Source of the DNA: Urechidicola sp.
Lineage (GTDB): Bacteria > Bacteroidota > Bacteroidia > Flavobacteriales > Flavobacteriaceae
NCBI GenBank assembly: GCA_028599075.1
Contig: JAQRMW010000119.1
Coordinates: 1-64,000, forward strand
Direction of reading: 5' to 3'
Length of the DNA stretch: 64,000 bases
A program made the position numbers and the translations under genes. The notes under the pieces were generated by a model, which searched no databases, had not been told where the DNA came from, and saw only the letters and a program-made list of their open reading frames with translations. How positions within the stretch are numbered: the first letter of the stretch is position 1; each line of letters starts with the position of its first letter. Below are positions 28,358-36,424 of the stretch, piece after piece.

Positions 28358-28959
28358 TGACTTGGATTTAACAACGTGAATGCCACAGGTTTAATGCTTC
28401 TGGCTGTTAAAGTATATTGTATGGTATCTTCAAACCCTTGTACACCATTAATCTCAATACTCTTAAAATAAATGTCAGAAATAGATTTGTCAAAGAACTG
28501 TGTGCCGTAAACACTTACTACTTTATTATATTCGAATAAGGTATTTAAAGCGTCTATTTTGTCTGTAGGATATGTCCTATTTTCAATGTCAATCAATAAG
28601 CCTCGCATTCTAATATTCCAAGGCTTTGTACCCCACCTTTCTACTACTTGAGTATCTGTACCATTAATTTCGGTTTCTACATGGCTCTTATCTCTAGCAA
28701 AACTTATTAATGGCGGAGGAGCAAAAATGTTATCATTTACCTTTTGGCCTGCAAGTAATGTTGTAGAGCCAAAGTTGATTTGATTAATCCCAAACTTAAA
28801 AGAGGTTTGTTCAAAATCATCGGTATCATAATCATAGTATTCAAGGTCATATCCTTTATCGGTTTTGCTTAAACCAACAGCATTCGGCTTAATTGCACCT
28901 GCAACTCTACCAAATGCCGCTTGATATCTATGTGATAATTGAAGTGTTACTAATGTCAT
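28354..28959 (-). CDS. Phage tail/baseplate protein (possibly DUF6046)
   Basis: 201 aa. Beta-rich, with FAPPPLISFARDKSHVETE, then VERWGTKPWNIRMRGLLIDI and YTLTARSIKP. This pattern is known from tail genes of Bacteroidota phages between the chaperone/tape measure and the hub; it may connect the tube to the hub. Its ATG overlaps the stop of the predicted frameshifted chaperone (ATGA), which argues that translation of that extension is real. Confidence 0.68.
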   Translation of the reverse strand: MTLVTLQLSHRYQAAFGRVAGAIKPNAVGLSKTDKGYDLEYYDYDTDDFEQTSFKFGINQINFGSTTLLAGQKVNDNIFAPPPLISFARDKSHVETEINGTDTQVVERWGTKPWNIRMRGLLIDIENRTYPTDKIDALNTLFEYNKVVSVYGTQFFDKSISDIYFKSIEINGVQGFEDTIQYTLTARSIKPVAFTLLNPSQ

Positions 28960-29461
28960 TCTAGTTGCTTTTTTATGGTGGATCCTAGCACACCAGAATC
29001 AGCTAAAAATTTCACTTGCGCCCATTTCATAGACCACTCTTCATCACTTAAAAACTCTGGAAAAGGAATATGTAAAAAGTGGCTTATAAAAGCATCTATT
29101 TTAAATACCGAATCCTTTTCTGCCTTATAGTGAAGACCTGAGCAGTCTAAAAGAACTTTTTTATGTTACCCTGGCCTATTGGAATTAGGTCGGCTAATAA
29201 AGCCACCGTGGTATTAAACATAAAATCATCTGCTTCAATTTGCTCTTTATGACTTAACAAACAGCCTCGTAAAAGAATTTCTTGAGCCTTTTTAGGATTA
29301 CTGTCTGTCCATTTCATGTACTGTCCTAAGACGGTTCTCGATGGCACTACAGCTGTAGCTTCAATCATTTCTGTTTGTTTTTCATCAACAGGTATTTCAA
29401 GTATTCTTAACTTGTCTTTACCGTACTTTGCCACTAAGGCTTCTTTCTCTTTTTTGTCCAT
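28956..29461 (-). CDS. Tail assembly chaperone, -1 frameshift product (GT-like)
   Basis: The 0-frame gene from 29461 ends with ...GNIKKFF. At its end is A AAA AAG (29156-29162). After a -1 shift the frame continues for 66 codons (VLLDCSGLHYK, then FISHFLHIPFPEFLSDEEWS, then a C-terminal IKKQLE) to a TGA at 28956-28958. This extension has no start codon of its own in its first half, is coding-like, and ends in an ATGA overlap with the next gene. A total of ~168 aa fits the G-GT chaperones of many tailed phages, which load the tape measure. Confidence 0.75.
29147..29461 (-). CDS. Tail assembly chaperone, short form (G-like)
   Basis: 104 aa, mostly helical (KEALVAKYGKDKLRILEIPV, then LGQYMKWTDSNPKKAQEILL). 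Located directly after the tail tube gene, as is usual for tail assembly chaperones. The zero-frame TAG at 29147-29149 comes three codons after the slippery site. Both the short and the frameshifted form are probably made. The starting ATG is 5 nt after the tube gene stop. Confidence 0.75.
   Translation of the reverse strand: MDKKEKEALVAKYGKDKLRILEIPVDEKQTEMIEATAVVPSRTVLGQYMKWTDSNPKKAQEILLRGCLLSHKEQIEADDFMFNTTVALLADLIPIGQGNIKKFF
29156..29162 (-). other. Slippery heptamer A AAA AAG (programmed -1 frameshift)
   Basis: In zero frame ATA AAA AAG TTC TTT TAG. The heptamer A AAA AAG is among the most efficient -1 sites known in bacteria. After the slip the reading is AAA AAA GTT CTT TTA and stays open for 66 codons. 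Confidence 0.8.
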
Positions 29462-29466
29462 TATAA

Positions 29467-29877
29467 TTACGCATTGTTATATTTAATATCTAACACAAAT
29501 AAGGCATATTGCTTTTGCAATCCCATATCGCCAGTTACATCTCTTCCTTGATCCTGGAACTTCGCCAAAATGGTGTCGTTCACAATATCATTAAACTCAT
29601 TTACCAATGACACATTGATATAAAATGGTTTTACGTTCAATAAATTACCACCTGCAGCTTTCTCAATTGGCGCAATGTCGTGCACCATTAAAGTTACCGA
29701 TGCAGTATCAGTAATCTTACCTTTACTCCACGAGTTTGCTTTTGATTTAAGCGTATGATTTAACTGATGTTCTTGTTCTGTGTTGTAAGAAATTTCAACA
29801 ATATCAGTTGGTATTCCTGCAATTACTGCTTCTACATCTGCCGAGTCATAGGCTTTGTTATTCTTTATCGCTGCCAT
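29467..29877 (-). CDS. Tail tube protein
   Basis: 136 aa. It follows the sheath gene by 1 nt and precedes the chaperone, the fixed order in contractile tails. Beta-rich, with LKSKANSWSKGKITDTASVT and VHDIAPIEKAAGGNLL. Moderately conserved in Bacteroidota Mu-like phages. Forms the inner tube through which DNA and probably the MuF toxin pass. Confidence 0.75.
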   Translation of the reverse strand: MAAIKNNKAYDSADVEAVIAGIPTDIVEISYNTEQEHQLNHTLKSKANSWSKGKITDTASVTLMVHDIAPIEKAAGGNLLNVKPFYINVSLVNEFNDIVNDTILAKFQDQGRDVTGDMGLQKQYALFVLDIKYNNA

Positions 29878-29878
29878 C

Positions 29879-31126
29879 TTATAAACTGTTTTTTAGATTA
29901 GATGTACCCTCAATAGCATTAACATTGCCATAAGGCACTATTCTAAATTTTACTTTTAAGAGTTTTTCGGTAATTAAATCACTGTCAGGATCAACTGTTG
30001 TTTTACCAACAGAAATCTCACGTCTAGTTTCCATATCACCCAAAACGGTGTCACCTAAATTCTCAAAGTATTTTATAACTCCGATTGGTAGCTTTCCTGT
30101 TTTTGGATTTACTGGTTGCTTCGTTTTTACCTTTGGTAGTAATGCGGTTCTTAAAACTCTACGCGCTTTGTCATGGGTTCTACCATAAGCAATAGTGTGT
30201 TCGTTTATGTTACCCTCATTATCAATAATGACCTCAGTACAAGTGTGGTCGTTATTCCAACGTACACCATCTAAGCCATTATAAGTAACTCCAAAAATAA
30301 AACCTTTATCTTCTAAGGTTTGTAGAGAGCTTTTAACCGTTTTAATCGCAACATGATTAGACAATCCTGCAACGATCCAAATACCTCTAAAGGCATTGGT
30401 TAAGTTAAAGGCTTCATTGTCACCAATATTCTGATTTACATCAGCTTTGGCAACAGTACCTAAGGCAGTTCCTACTTCAGCAAACTTCTGAGCGTTTCCA
30501 TTCAACGTCTCAGCATAGTCATAATCTTGACCAATTACTACAGATACATTTGTAGCATTAACACCTGCAATAGCTCTTAAATCTGCTACAGTAGCAGAGT
30601 CGCCACCATAGTCATATCCTTCTAACACAATATTTAAAGGCATAAACCTATCTGCTGCCCAATCATATAATGCTTGAGCTTTAGGTATTGCGTTATACAC
30701 ATCGTCAGGAATTCCGTTTAACTGTACAGTTGCACCAGTTGGGTTAACACTTACTGCCAATTGTCTAATGTCGCCTTCAGCTTCATTCAACATTTTTTTA
30801 GCAAATACCTCTCCAGCATCGTCACAAATATCAGTCATAGTTGTGGCTTGAGGTACTAACAGTAAATACAGTTTAGTACCCTCACCAGCCATACGGTAAA
30901 ACTCTGAAATATGACGGAAAACAGTTACATCGTTATCACTATCATAAGCAGCGTCTATTCCTAAATTTTCAGCATCAACAATATTGTATATTGTTGTAAC
31001 TGTACCAAGGGCTAAACTGGAGGTAGCAACAGCAGCAGCAATCAACCCCGAAAAGCTATCGCCAATTGCCAACGTATTCGCTCCAATTTTACCCCTGTTT
31101 ATTTTTACACCGTCTAATGTTGCCAT
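29879..31126 (-). CDS. Tail sheath protein (DUF2586-like)
   Basis: 415 aa. The sequence shows the Ala-rich, DUF2586-type body (LALGTVTTIYNIVDAENLGI, YLLLVPQATTMTDICDD, FRGIWIVAGLSNHVAIKTV) and a conserved C-terminal part (GDMETRREISVG, VKFRIVPYGNVNAIEGT). DUF2586 proteins replace the classical Mu sheath in Bacteroidota phages. Its presence shows a contractile tail. Confidence 0.82.
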   Translation of the reverse strand: MATLDGVKINRGKIGANTLAIGDSFSGLIAAAVATSSLALGTVTTIYNIVDAENLGIDAAYDSDNDVTVFRHISEFYRMAGEGTKLYLLLVPQATTMTDICDDAGEVFAKKMLNEAEGDIRQLAVSVNPTGATVQLNGIPDDVYNAIPKAQALYDWAADRFMPLNIVLEGYDYGGDSATVADLRAIAGVNATNVSVVIGQDYDYAETLNGNAQKFAEVGTALGTVAKADVNQNIGDNEAFNLTNAFRGIWIVAGLSNHVAIKTVKSSLQTLEDKGFIFGVTYNGLDGVRWNNDHTCTEVIIDNEGNINEHTIAYGRTHDKARRVLRTALLPKVKTKQPVNPKTGKLPIGVIKYFENLGDTVLGDMETRREISVGKTTVDPDSDLITEKLLKVKFRIVPYGNVNAIEGTSNLKNSL

Positions 31127-31127
31127 C

Positions 31128-31595
31128 TTACTTCAAAAATTTGTTAAAGAATGACCTTACAGCACCATCTTCAAATTTAATTTTGTCTAATTTTCCATTT
31201 TTAAAGCCCATGGTGGTGGTTTTGAATTTAAAAACACCATCAGCAGGTTTGTCATTAAACTCAGCATAATCACCTTGAATAGGCTCTCGTACTTCATCCT
31301 TAATTTTTGTGAAAACCAACTCTTTGTTGTCATCACATTTCAAAATCATACCATCGCCTTTGACAACAGTTTCATCTTGTTTATGGTCAAAATCATCCTT
31401 GTCGTCTTCAGCATCTTCAATAACCGAAGCTCTAGCAATACGAGCAAAGTCCTTTTTTACACCTTTAACACTCACAGAGGCTAAATTTTCATTTGTAAAA
31501 AACTCTCCTTTCTTGTTCACAAATAGTGAGTCAAGAGAATCGTTCGCTTCAAATATTTTGACAGCAGATTCTTTATGTTCTTTTAAAATTTTCAT
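31128..31595 (-). CDS. Phage protein between capsid and sheath, unknown function
   Basis: 155 aa, very rich in Lys, Asp and Glu (IEDAEDDKDDFDHKQDET). No membrane segment. The position just after the capsid gene suggests a head-tail joining or head completion role, but no family is recognised. The N-terminal KILKEHKESAVKIFEANDSL is helical. Stop is 1 nt before the sheath start. Confidence 0.6.
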   Translation of the reverse strand: MKILKEHKESAVKIFEANDSLDSLFVNKKGEFFTNENLASVSVKGVKKDFARIARASVIEDAEDDKDDFDHKQDETVVKGDGMILKCDDNKELVFTKIKDEVREPIQGDYAEFNDKPADGVFKFKTTTMGFKNGKLDKIKFEDGAVRSFFNKFLK

Positions 31596-31611
31596 TGTTT
31601 AGATTTTAAGA

Positions 31612-32541
31612 TTAAGCTACTGCATCAGAAACAATTGCTCCATTTGCTCTCGCTTTACGAGGCAATACAATATAATTGTGTCTCATGTTAAATTCCCATT
31701 GTTGTGTTCTTGGCTTTGGTTTTTCATCATAGAACTTAATAAGTCCTTTAGCCTTGAACATGTCTGGAGCATAAAAAGATACTGAAGCCTGATAATCGCC
31801 AGCAACAGGTACAGAACCATATGCTTTTTTTACCAAAGTTGCCTCAGTAAAGTATGGGCAATCAACATACCAGTACACTTTAAACCCATACAAACGAGCA
31901 GTTAACAATCCGCCTGCATCGTCAGAGAATTGGCGCATATCTACTTTTTTATCCAATCCATCTTCTAATAGATCGTTATAGTAATCACTACATAAAACCA
32001 ACACTCTATTTGCTTGAGGGATTTTATTGTTATCGTATTGACGTTTGTGAGTTAAAATGTCTTTTAGTAACATTTTTCTTCTACCACCACCATCGTCAGC
32101 ACCTGTAGTAACCATTACTGGTGTCGCAACAGTATTGCCTGCAGGAGCAAGTGCATGTGCATCCTTAGAATGCTTTTTAGACATCACCGCTTTGGTGTGT
32201 TTTTCTTGCACTTTACGAATCTTATCGTAAGCGATGTATTGAATCTCATCGTCAGTTACCGTATTAACCTCCGTTTGATACTTATCCAAAGTAATTGAGA
32301 TATCACCGTCAGTTTGTGAAACTGCTGGAATTGGATATGTAGTGTTATTAATTAACACTTCAGGGTCAGCACCGATATCAACTAAGTGTATCACCTCATT
32401 TTCTCCTCGAGTTGCCGATACAAATCTTGACTCATCTGGAATTTCATTAAGGAATGATGCTTCTTCGGTTGCTCTAAATTGCTCAACCGCTACATCAGTC
32501 CATATTTCTTGATTTAATCCTGCTATTTTTGAAAGTTTTTT
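31612..32541 (-). CDS. Major capsid protein; start codon unclear
   Basis: The clear coding part continues ~49 codons upstream of the only usual start (GTG at 32394): SKIAGLNQEIWTDVAVEQF, then ATEEASFLNEIPDESRF and RGENEVIHLVDIGADPEVL. That is the typical N-terminus of capsid proteins of this phage group. The frame opens only after a TAA at 32542-32544 and has no ATG, GTG or TTG. An ATA (32526), a non-standard ATT out of frame before an A8 run (32536-32543), or an indel in the A-run could explain it. The C-terminus ends with YIVLPRKARANG... Total ~308 aa fits an HK97-type capsid. Confidence 0.78.
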   Translation of the reverse strand, partial: KKLSKIAGLNQEIWTDVAVEQFRATEEASFLNEIPDESRFVSATRGENEVIHLVDIGADPEVLINNTTYPIPAVSQTDGDISITLDKYQTEVNTVTDDEIQYIAYDKIRKVQEKHTKAVMSKKHSKDAHALAPAGNTVATPVMVTTGADDGGGRRKMLLKDILTHKRQYDNNKIPQANRVLVLCSDYYNDLLEDGLDKKVDMRQFSDDAGGLLTARLYGFKVYWYVDCPYFTEATLVKKAYGSVPVAGDYQASVSFYAPDMFKAKGLIKFYDEKPKPRTQQWEFNMRHNYIVLPRKARANGAIVSDAVA

Positions 32542-32548
32542 TTAATGG

Positions 32549-33508
32549 TTATTGTTTAAATTTTGCATCGTACAAAGCATTGTAAGCATCAGCATTCTCT
32601 GTAGCCAACTTCTCTAAAGCACGTGGATCTTCTTTTTGGTACTTGTCCCAGTCCCAACCTGCTTTTGCATCAACAGCACTAGCACCTTCTTTACCTTCGA
32701 TAAAGCTTGCAATAGACTTACGCCCTTTTACCCCTTCTAAAGCTACTTGTAAAGCATCAATTCCGCTTTTTTCACCAATTGCTCTGTAGGTTTCAATTTT
32801 TTTAGCATCAAGTTTGCCCTCAAGAGGCTTTAATAATGCATCAATTTTAGTTTTTGTTTCGCCTTCTACTTTAGTTTTTAAAGCATCGTACTCGGTTTTC
32901 AAACCATCAAATTTGGCTTGCACTCCTGTAGTTTGAGAACTGATATGTTTTTGCATCGCCTCTAATACTGCTGTATCAGATGATTCAGCCGAAACGCCTA
33001 CCAATCCAAACTTTTCAATGAGTTCTTTTTTCATTGTTTGTTTTTGATTTAAATTAGAATTATTGTTATGGGTGAGTAATGCAGAAAAACGACCAAATAA
33101 ATCGTTATCTTCCATTGCTTTTTTATCGTCAAGTTTTATGTCAATTACAGGGTCAACTACCCTGTCAACAATACCCTCTTTAAGAGCTTTAGCGGCATTG
33201 AAATAGTTGTCACCATCAAACCATTTCAATACTGCTTTTCGTGTTTTGCCAGTAATCCGAATCAAACCGTTTATAAAGTTCTCGTTCATATCGTCCAAAA
33301 CGCCTGCGGCTGTTCTATGCTCTTTGGCTGTGCCTCTTGTAGAACCTGAGGCTTGGTGTATCATTACGAAACCATTACTCACAATTACACGCTCATCGGC
33401 GGCAGTTAGTAAGAAGGCTCCCATACTAAAGGCCACTCCATCCACTTGCATCACAATTTTGGCTTTAGAGTTGCGTAAACGGCTTTCTATATAGTTGCCT
33501 GCAAACAC
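32549..33508 (-). CDS. ClpP-like prohead protease (3' part) with C-terminal scaffold
   Basis: 319 aa in this frame. Catalytic residues of an S14/ClpP-like prohead protease are visible: Ser28 in GVAFSMGAF and His51 in VMIHQASG. Its N-terminus is in another frame (33465-33656). The last ~160 residues (KKELIEKFGLVGV..., charged and helical) look like a scaffold. An internal ATG at 33034, preceded by A-rich DNA coding the linker NNNSNLNQKQT, may give a separate scaffold protein (32549-33034), as in Mu gpI/gpZ. Lies 5-8 nt before the capsid frame. Confidence 0.75.
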   Translation of the reverse strand: MFAGNYIESRLRNSKAKIVMQVDGVAFSMGAFLLTAADERVIVSNGFVMIHQASGSTRGTAKEHRTAAGVLDDMNENFINGLIRITGKTRKAVLKWFDGDNYFNAAKALKEGIVDRVVDPVIDIKLDDKKAMEDNDLFGRFSALLTHNNNSNLNQKQTMKKELIEKFGLVGVSAESSDTAVLEAMQKHISSQTTGVQAKFDGLKTEYDALKTKVEGETKTKIDALLKPLEGKLDAKKIETYRAIGEKSGIDALQVALEGVKGRKSIASFIEGKEGASAVDAKAGWDWDKYQKEDPRALEKLATENADAYNALYDAKFKQ

Positions 33509-33656
33509 ATCGCCGCCTTTGGTATGCGTGTGTATGTATGTATATGGTAGAATAGCGATCTTCTAATTGGGCAAAATGATGCTCAAAATAAGTATCATCA
33601 CCATTCCAAATGATACCGTGTAAGGTTAATTTATCGTTTTTTACTCTGATTAACAT
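33465..33656 (-). pseudogene. N-terminal part of the prohead protease, frameshifted
   Basis: The first ~43 residues (MLIRVKNDKLTLHG, FAQLEDRYSTIYIHTH) are the start of the ClpP-like protease whose body is at 32549-33508. The frame is lost at a short tandem repeat TACA TACA TACA (near 33537-33550). Removing one TACA joins the frames as IYIHTHTKGGDVFAG, the expected ClpP strand-turn. This is either a true mutation, a phase-variable site or a sequencing error. Confidence 0.75.
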
Positions 33657-33720
33657 TGATTGTATTTCGTATTGAGAGTGTCAAAAATGCGTTATAAAAA
33701 AGCTGAAAACAATTTTTGCA

Positions 33721-33800
33721 GAAACCCTTGCGCACTTCGTAGAAACCCTTGCAAACATTGAAAATACACAACACCCGTTTGCGTACATTCGTACGCAAAC
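33721..33800. promoter_or_regulatory. Divergent late promoter/operator region
   Basis: The gap 33657-33828 between the two late operons has a direct repeat GAAACCCTTGC at 33721-33731 and 33742-33752, 21 bp apart (two helix turns). It also has a perfect inverted repeat GTTTGCGTAC-ATTC-GTACGCAAAC at 33777-33800. Such features suggest binding of an activator that turns on both late operons, like Mu C protein in role. No promoter box is certain. Confidence 0.55.
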
Positions 33801-33828
33801 TCACTAAAACAAGTGAATCATTTAAACA

Positions 33829-34281
33829 ATGAAATTTAAATTTTCGGTCATTGTATTTGTCATCGGGATGTTGACATTTATGGGTTGTAGTCAAGCTAAT
33901 GCTACCCCAACCAAAAAACAAACCACTGAACAAGTCTGTAATCATTCATTTGATGCAATCGTTCAAAATTTAGCCGTTGAAAATGCTACTGAAGTAGCGC
34001 AAAACCAAACCGTAATTATTAATGTACTTACCGTAGATGAAGCTATGGATCAATACAGGCAGTATTGGCAAAAATTGGCTAAAGAAACCAAGGTAAATAC
34101 CGATAATTATTTTAAGGATCAGATGCATGAATTGACTTCTATTGATATTGGACTAGAAGCTAATTGTAGGGCAATTGAAACTTTTATGAGTACTAACAAG
34201 GTCAGGTATCTTGTTGCGACTTCAGAAGTGAATAAGGTCGATTATACAAAGGTCATACGAGTCACCAAAAATCTAATTTAA
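33829..34281 (+). CDS. Lipoprotein at the head of the + late operon
   Basis: 150 aa with a lipoprotein signal (MKFKFSVIVFVIGMLTFMGC; lipobox TFMGC). The mature part is helical and polar (VLTVDEAMDQYRQYWQKLAK), with Cys residues at ~37 and ~114. It is not a known structural protein. As the first gene of the terminase/portal operon it may act in the envelope, for example superinfection exclusion or lysis control, but this is inference. Confidence 0.65.
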   Translation: MKFKFSVIVFVIGMLTFMGCSQANATPTKKQTTEQVCNHSFDAIVQNLAVENATEVAQNQTVIINVLTVDEAMDQYRQYWQKLAKETKVNTDNYFKDQMHELTSIDIGLEANCRAIETFMSTNKVRYLVATSEVNKVDYTKVIRVTKNLI

Positions 34282-34300
34282 TTACCTATAAATTATATTA

Positions 34301-34326
34301 AAACCTCTTGGCACCCCAAGAGGTTT
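34301..34326 (+). terminator. Strong hairpin before the tRNA gene
   Basis: AAACCTCTTGG - CACC - CCAAGAGGTTT, an 11-bp perfect stem with 4-nt loop. It lies 20 nt after the lipoprotein stop and 6 nt before the tRNA. It has no U-run, so it may be a processing or attenuating structure and not a full terminator. Confidence 0.5.
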
Positions 34327-34332
34327 CTACAT

Positions 34333-34405
34333 GGCGAGGTAGAGCAGTGGTAGCTCGTTGGGCTCATATCCCAAAGGTCGCAGGTTCGAGTCCTGCCCTT
34401 CGCTA
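34333..34405 (+). tRNA. tRNA-Met (CAT anticodon), acceptor stem with a bulge
   Basis: Cloverleaf: acceptor GGCGAGG; D-arm GAGC-AGTGGTA-GCTC; anticodon arm TTGGG-CTCATAT-CCCAA with CAT at 34365-34367; T-arm GCAGG-TTCGAGT-CCTGC. The 3' acceptor strand is CCTTCGCT where CCTCGCT would pair perfectly, so one T is extra. No encoded full CCA (ACA follows). It lies inside the prophage, just before the terminase small subunit. Confidence 0.85.
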
Positions 34406-34418
34406 CAAAAAATTACTA

Positions 34419-34853
34419 ATGGCATTATCAAATCAGAAAAAGAGAGCCCTTGCTGAGCGCATGTTTATAGAAGACGGCGACACAGCAAAGTACATATCAG
34501 AGTTTTTAACTGTATCAGAACAAACACTTTCTAGATGGCGAAAAGGACGAACTGGAGAAAGCTCATGGGATGATCGGCGTGCCGAAAATTTAAGTGCTCC
34601 ACACAAATTAAAAGAAATACTTACAAAGCAACTTCAAATTGTTGCAGAGGGTGGCCAATCTACAATCGATGCAGATGCACTTGCAAAAATTTCTAGAGTG
34701 CTACAAGATGTAAGTTCTAAAACTTCAGTACAAGTTGTATTGTCAGTTTTAAAAGAGTTTGATACGTGGATGGCAGAGCAAGAACCAGAGTTGGCGATTG
34801 ATTTTCTAAAATGGCATAAAAAATTCATAATTCATAAAGCATCAATGCAGTAA
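34419..34853 (+). CDS. Terminase small subunit-like protein (DUF1804, Mu gp27 type)
   Basis: 144 aa starting MALSNQKKRALAERMFIEDG. A helix-turn-helix follows (DTAKYISEFLTVSEQTLSRW, then RKGRTGESSWDDRR), typical for small terminase proteins that recognise packaging DNA. Longer reading to 34308 would run through the tRNA and is wrong. The stop overlaps the start of the large subunit (TAATGG). Position before the large terminase is as in Mu. Confidence 0.78.
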   Translation: MALSNQKKRALAERMFIEDGDTAKYISEFLTVSEQTLSRWRKGRTGESSWDDRRAENLSAPHKLKEILTKQLQIVAEGGQSTIDADALAKISRVLQDVSSKTSVQVVLSVLKEFDTWMAEQEPELAIDFLKWHKKFIIHKASMQ

Positions 34854-36424
34854 TGGATAAGAAGTGGGAAAAATTTATTGTTGAATATGAAGAGCATTGT
34901 AAACGTATTGAGCGCTCTACGCAAATTAAATTAGGAGAATCTCCTAAAGATAAAAATGCGCGTATAAAAAATTTAGAAGCTCAATATGACCGATGGTTTG
35001 AGCATTATTTAAATATGTATGCTAAATCAGCTTGCGCAAAATATCACAAACGATTTGCAAGGCTTATCATAAAAAATCCTATTATTTCTGTACTACTAGA
35101 GGTTTTTCGTAGCGGCGCAAAATCAGTACATGCAGATCTAGGCATACCGCTGTATTTGTACTTGGTAAAACGAGAGCTGTTCTTTATGCTGCTTGTGGGT
35201 GAAACCGAGCCAAAAGCAAAGAAGCTACTGTCTGACATTCAGGCGCAACTACAGTACAATCAGCGGTTAATTAACGATTATGGTAAACGATTTAAAAGAG
35301 GTTCCTGGACTGATGGTGATTTTAGAACCACCGATGGTGTAAAATTCTTTGCACTTGGGTTTGGACAATCACCTCGTGGTGTGCGCGAGATGAGTGAGCG
35401 ACCAGATTATATTGTTGTAGATGATATCGATTCTAAAAAACGCTGTAACAATGACCGTTTAAGCCGTTTAGCAGTAGAATGGGTTTGGGAAGATTTACAA
35501 GGTACTTTCGATGAAGGTGCAACTCGCAGACGTTTTGTCGTAGCAAATAACAATTTCCATAAAAACACGGTTATCAATCATCTTAAACGTGAGTTTAAGC
35601 GCATCAATAAAGATGCTAAAGAACATGATGAGCCTAAAGAACATTACACACTTACTGTAAATGCTGTTAAAAATTTAGACACTTTTGAACCTGCGTGGCC
35701 CGAAAAAACATCAGCAGCTTATTGGCGAAAAAAATTTAGAAAAACACCATACCGATCATTTATGCGCGAGTATATGAATACCCACATAATGGATGGTACA
35801 ATTTTTAAAGCTGAACAAATTTTATACAAGCCTAGATTGGCTATAAAAAATTATGATGGTTTGGTGATGTATGGCGATTTATCATACAAAGATGCTGGCG
35901 ATTACAAGGCTATGTTCTTAATTGGAAAAGTAAAAAGAGAATATCACATTTTAGCTGTTTATAACAGGCAAAGTTCAAGAGCTTCTGTAGCAGATTGGCT
36001 GTATAATTTGTATGAAGATAAAAACCTTAGCAAGTATAATATACGCTACTACATAGAAGGGCTTTTTGCCATGGATGAATTTGTAAATGATTTTGATGAA
36101 GAGGGAGATAAACGAGGATATCATATACCAGTTGAAGCTGATACGAGACCTAAAACTAATAAGTTTGATCGGATAGAATCCATGACCGGCCATTATGAAC
36201 GTAAAAGCATATTTATTGATGAGAAGTTAAAAGAAGATCCTGACGTAATGTTATACCTCGAACATCTTTTAGCATTTGAAAAAGGGAGTGGAGCTCCAGA
36301 CGATGCACCCGATGCTCAACACGGTGCTTTAAGCAAATTAAACGAGGTTACTTATGTTGAAAAATTTGAGACCAGGCTTAAAACAAGAGAAGAAATTAAT
36401 AGTAATAAAAAAAATAGATTCTAA
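34853..36424 (+). CDS. Terminase large subunit (Mu gp28 type)
   Basis: 523 aa. The ATPase part has an atypical Walker A (FRSGAKS, ~85-91) and a Walker B with acidic residues YIVVDDID (~182-189). The nuclease part (RNase H fold) starts at VMYGDLSYKDAGDYKAMF (~340) with acidic residues later at DAPDAQHG (~487). It packages phage DNA by a headful mechanism in Mu relatives. It ends one base before the gp36-like gene (TAATGG overlap). Confidence 0.88.
   Translation: MDKKWEKFIVEYEEHCKRIERSTQIKLGESPKDKNARIKNLEAQYDRWFEHYLNMYAKSACAKYHKRFARLIIKNPIISVLLEVFRSGAKSVHADLGIPLYLYLVKRELFFMLLVGETEPKAKKLLSDIQAQLQYNQRLINDYGKRFKRGSWTDGDFRTTDGVKFFALGFGQSPRGVREMSERPDYIVVDDIDSKKRCNNDRLSRLAVEWVWEDLQGTFDEGATRRRFVVANNNFHKNTVINHLKREFKRINKDAKEHDEPKEHYTLTVNAVKNLDTFEPAWPEKTSAAYWRKKFRKTPYRSFMREYMNTHIMDGTIFKAEQILYKPRLAIKNYDGLVMYGDLSYKDAGDYKAMFLIGKVKREYHILAVYNRQSSRASVADWLYNLYEDKNLSKYNIRYYIEGLFAMDEFVNDFDEEGDKRGYHIPVEADTRPKTNKFDRIESMTGHYERKSIFIDEKLKEDPDVMLYLEHLLAFEKGSGAPDDAPDAQHGALSKLNEVTYVEKFETRLKTREEINSNKKNRF

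Noticed and set aside
34333-34405. tRNA-Met as phage attachment site
   Set aside because: The element is a transposable phage with ends at 16910 and 54540; the tRNA is deep inside and there is no integrase.
34308-34418. Upstream extension of the small terminase gene
   Set aside because: It is the translation of the tRNA-Met and its hairpin; the real start is ATG 34419.
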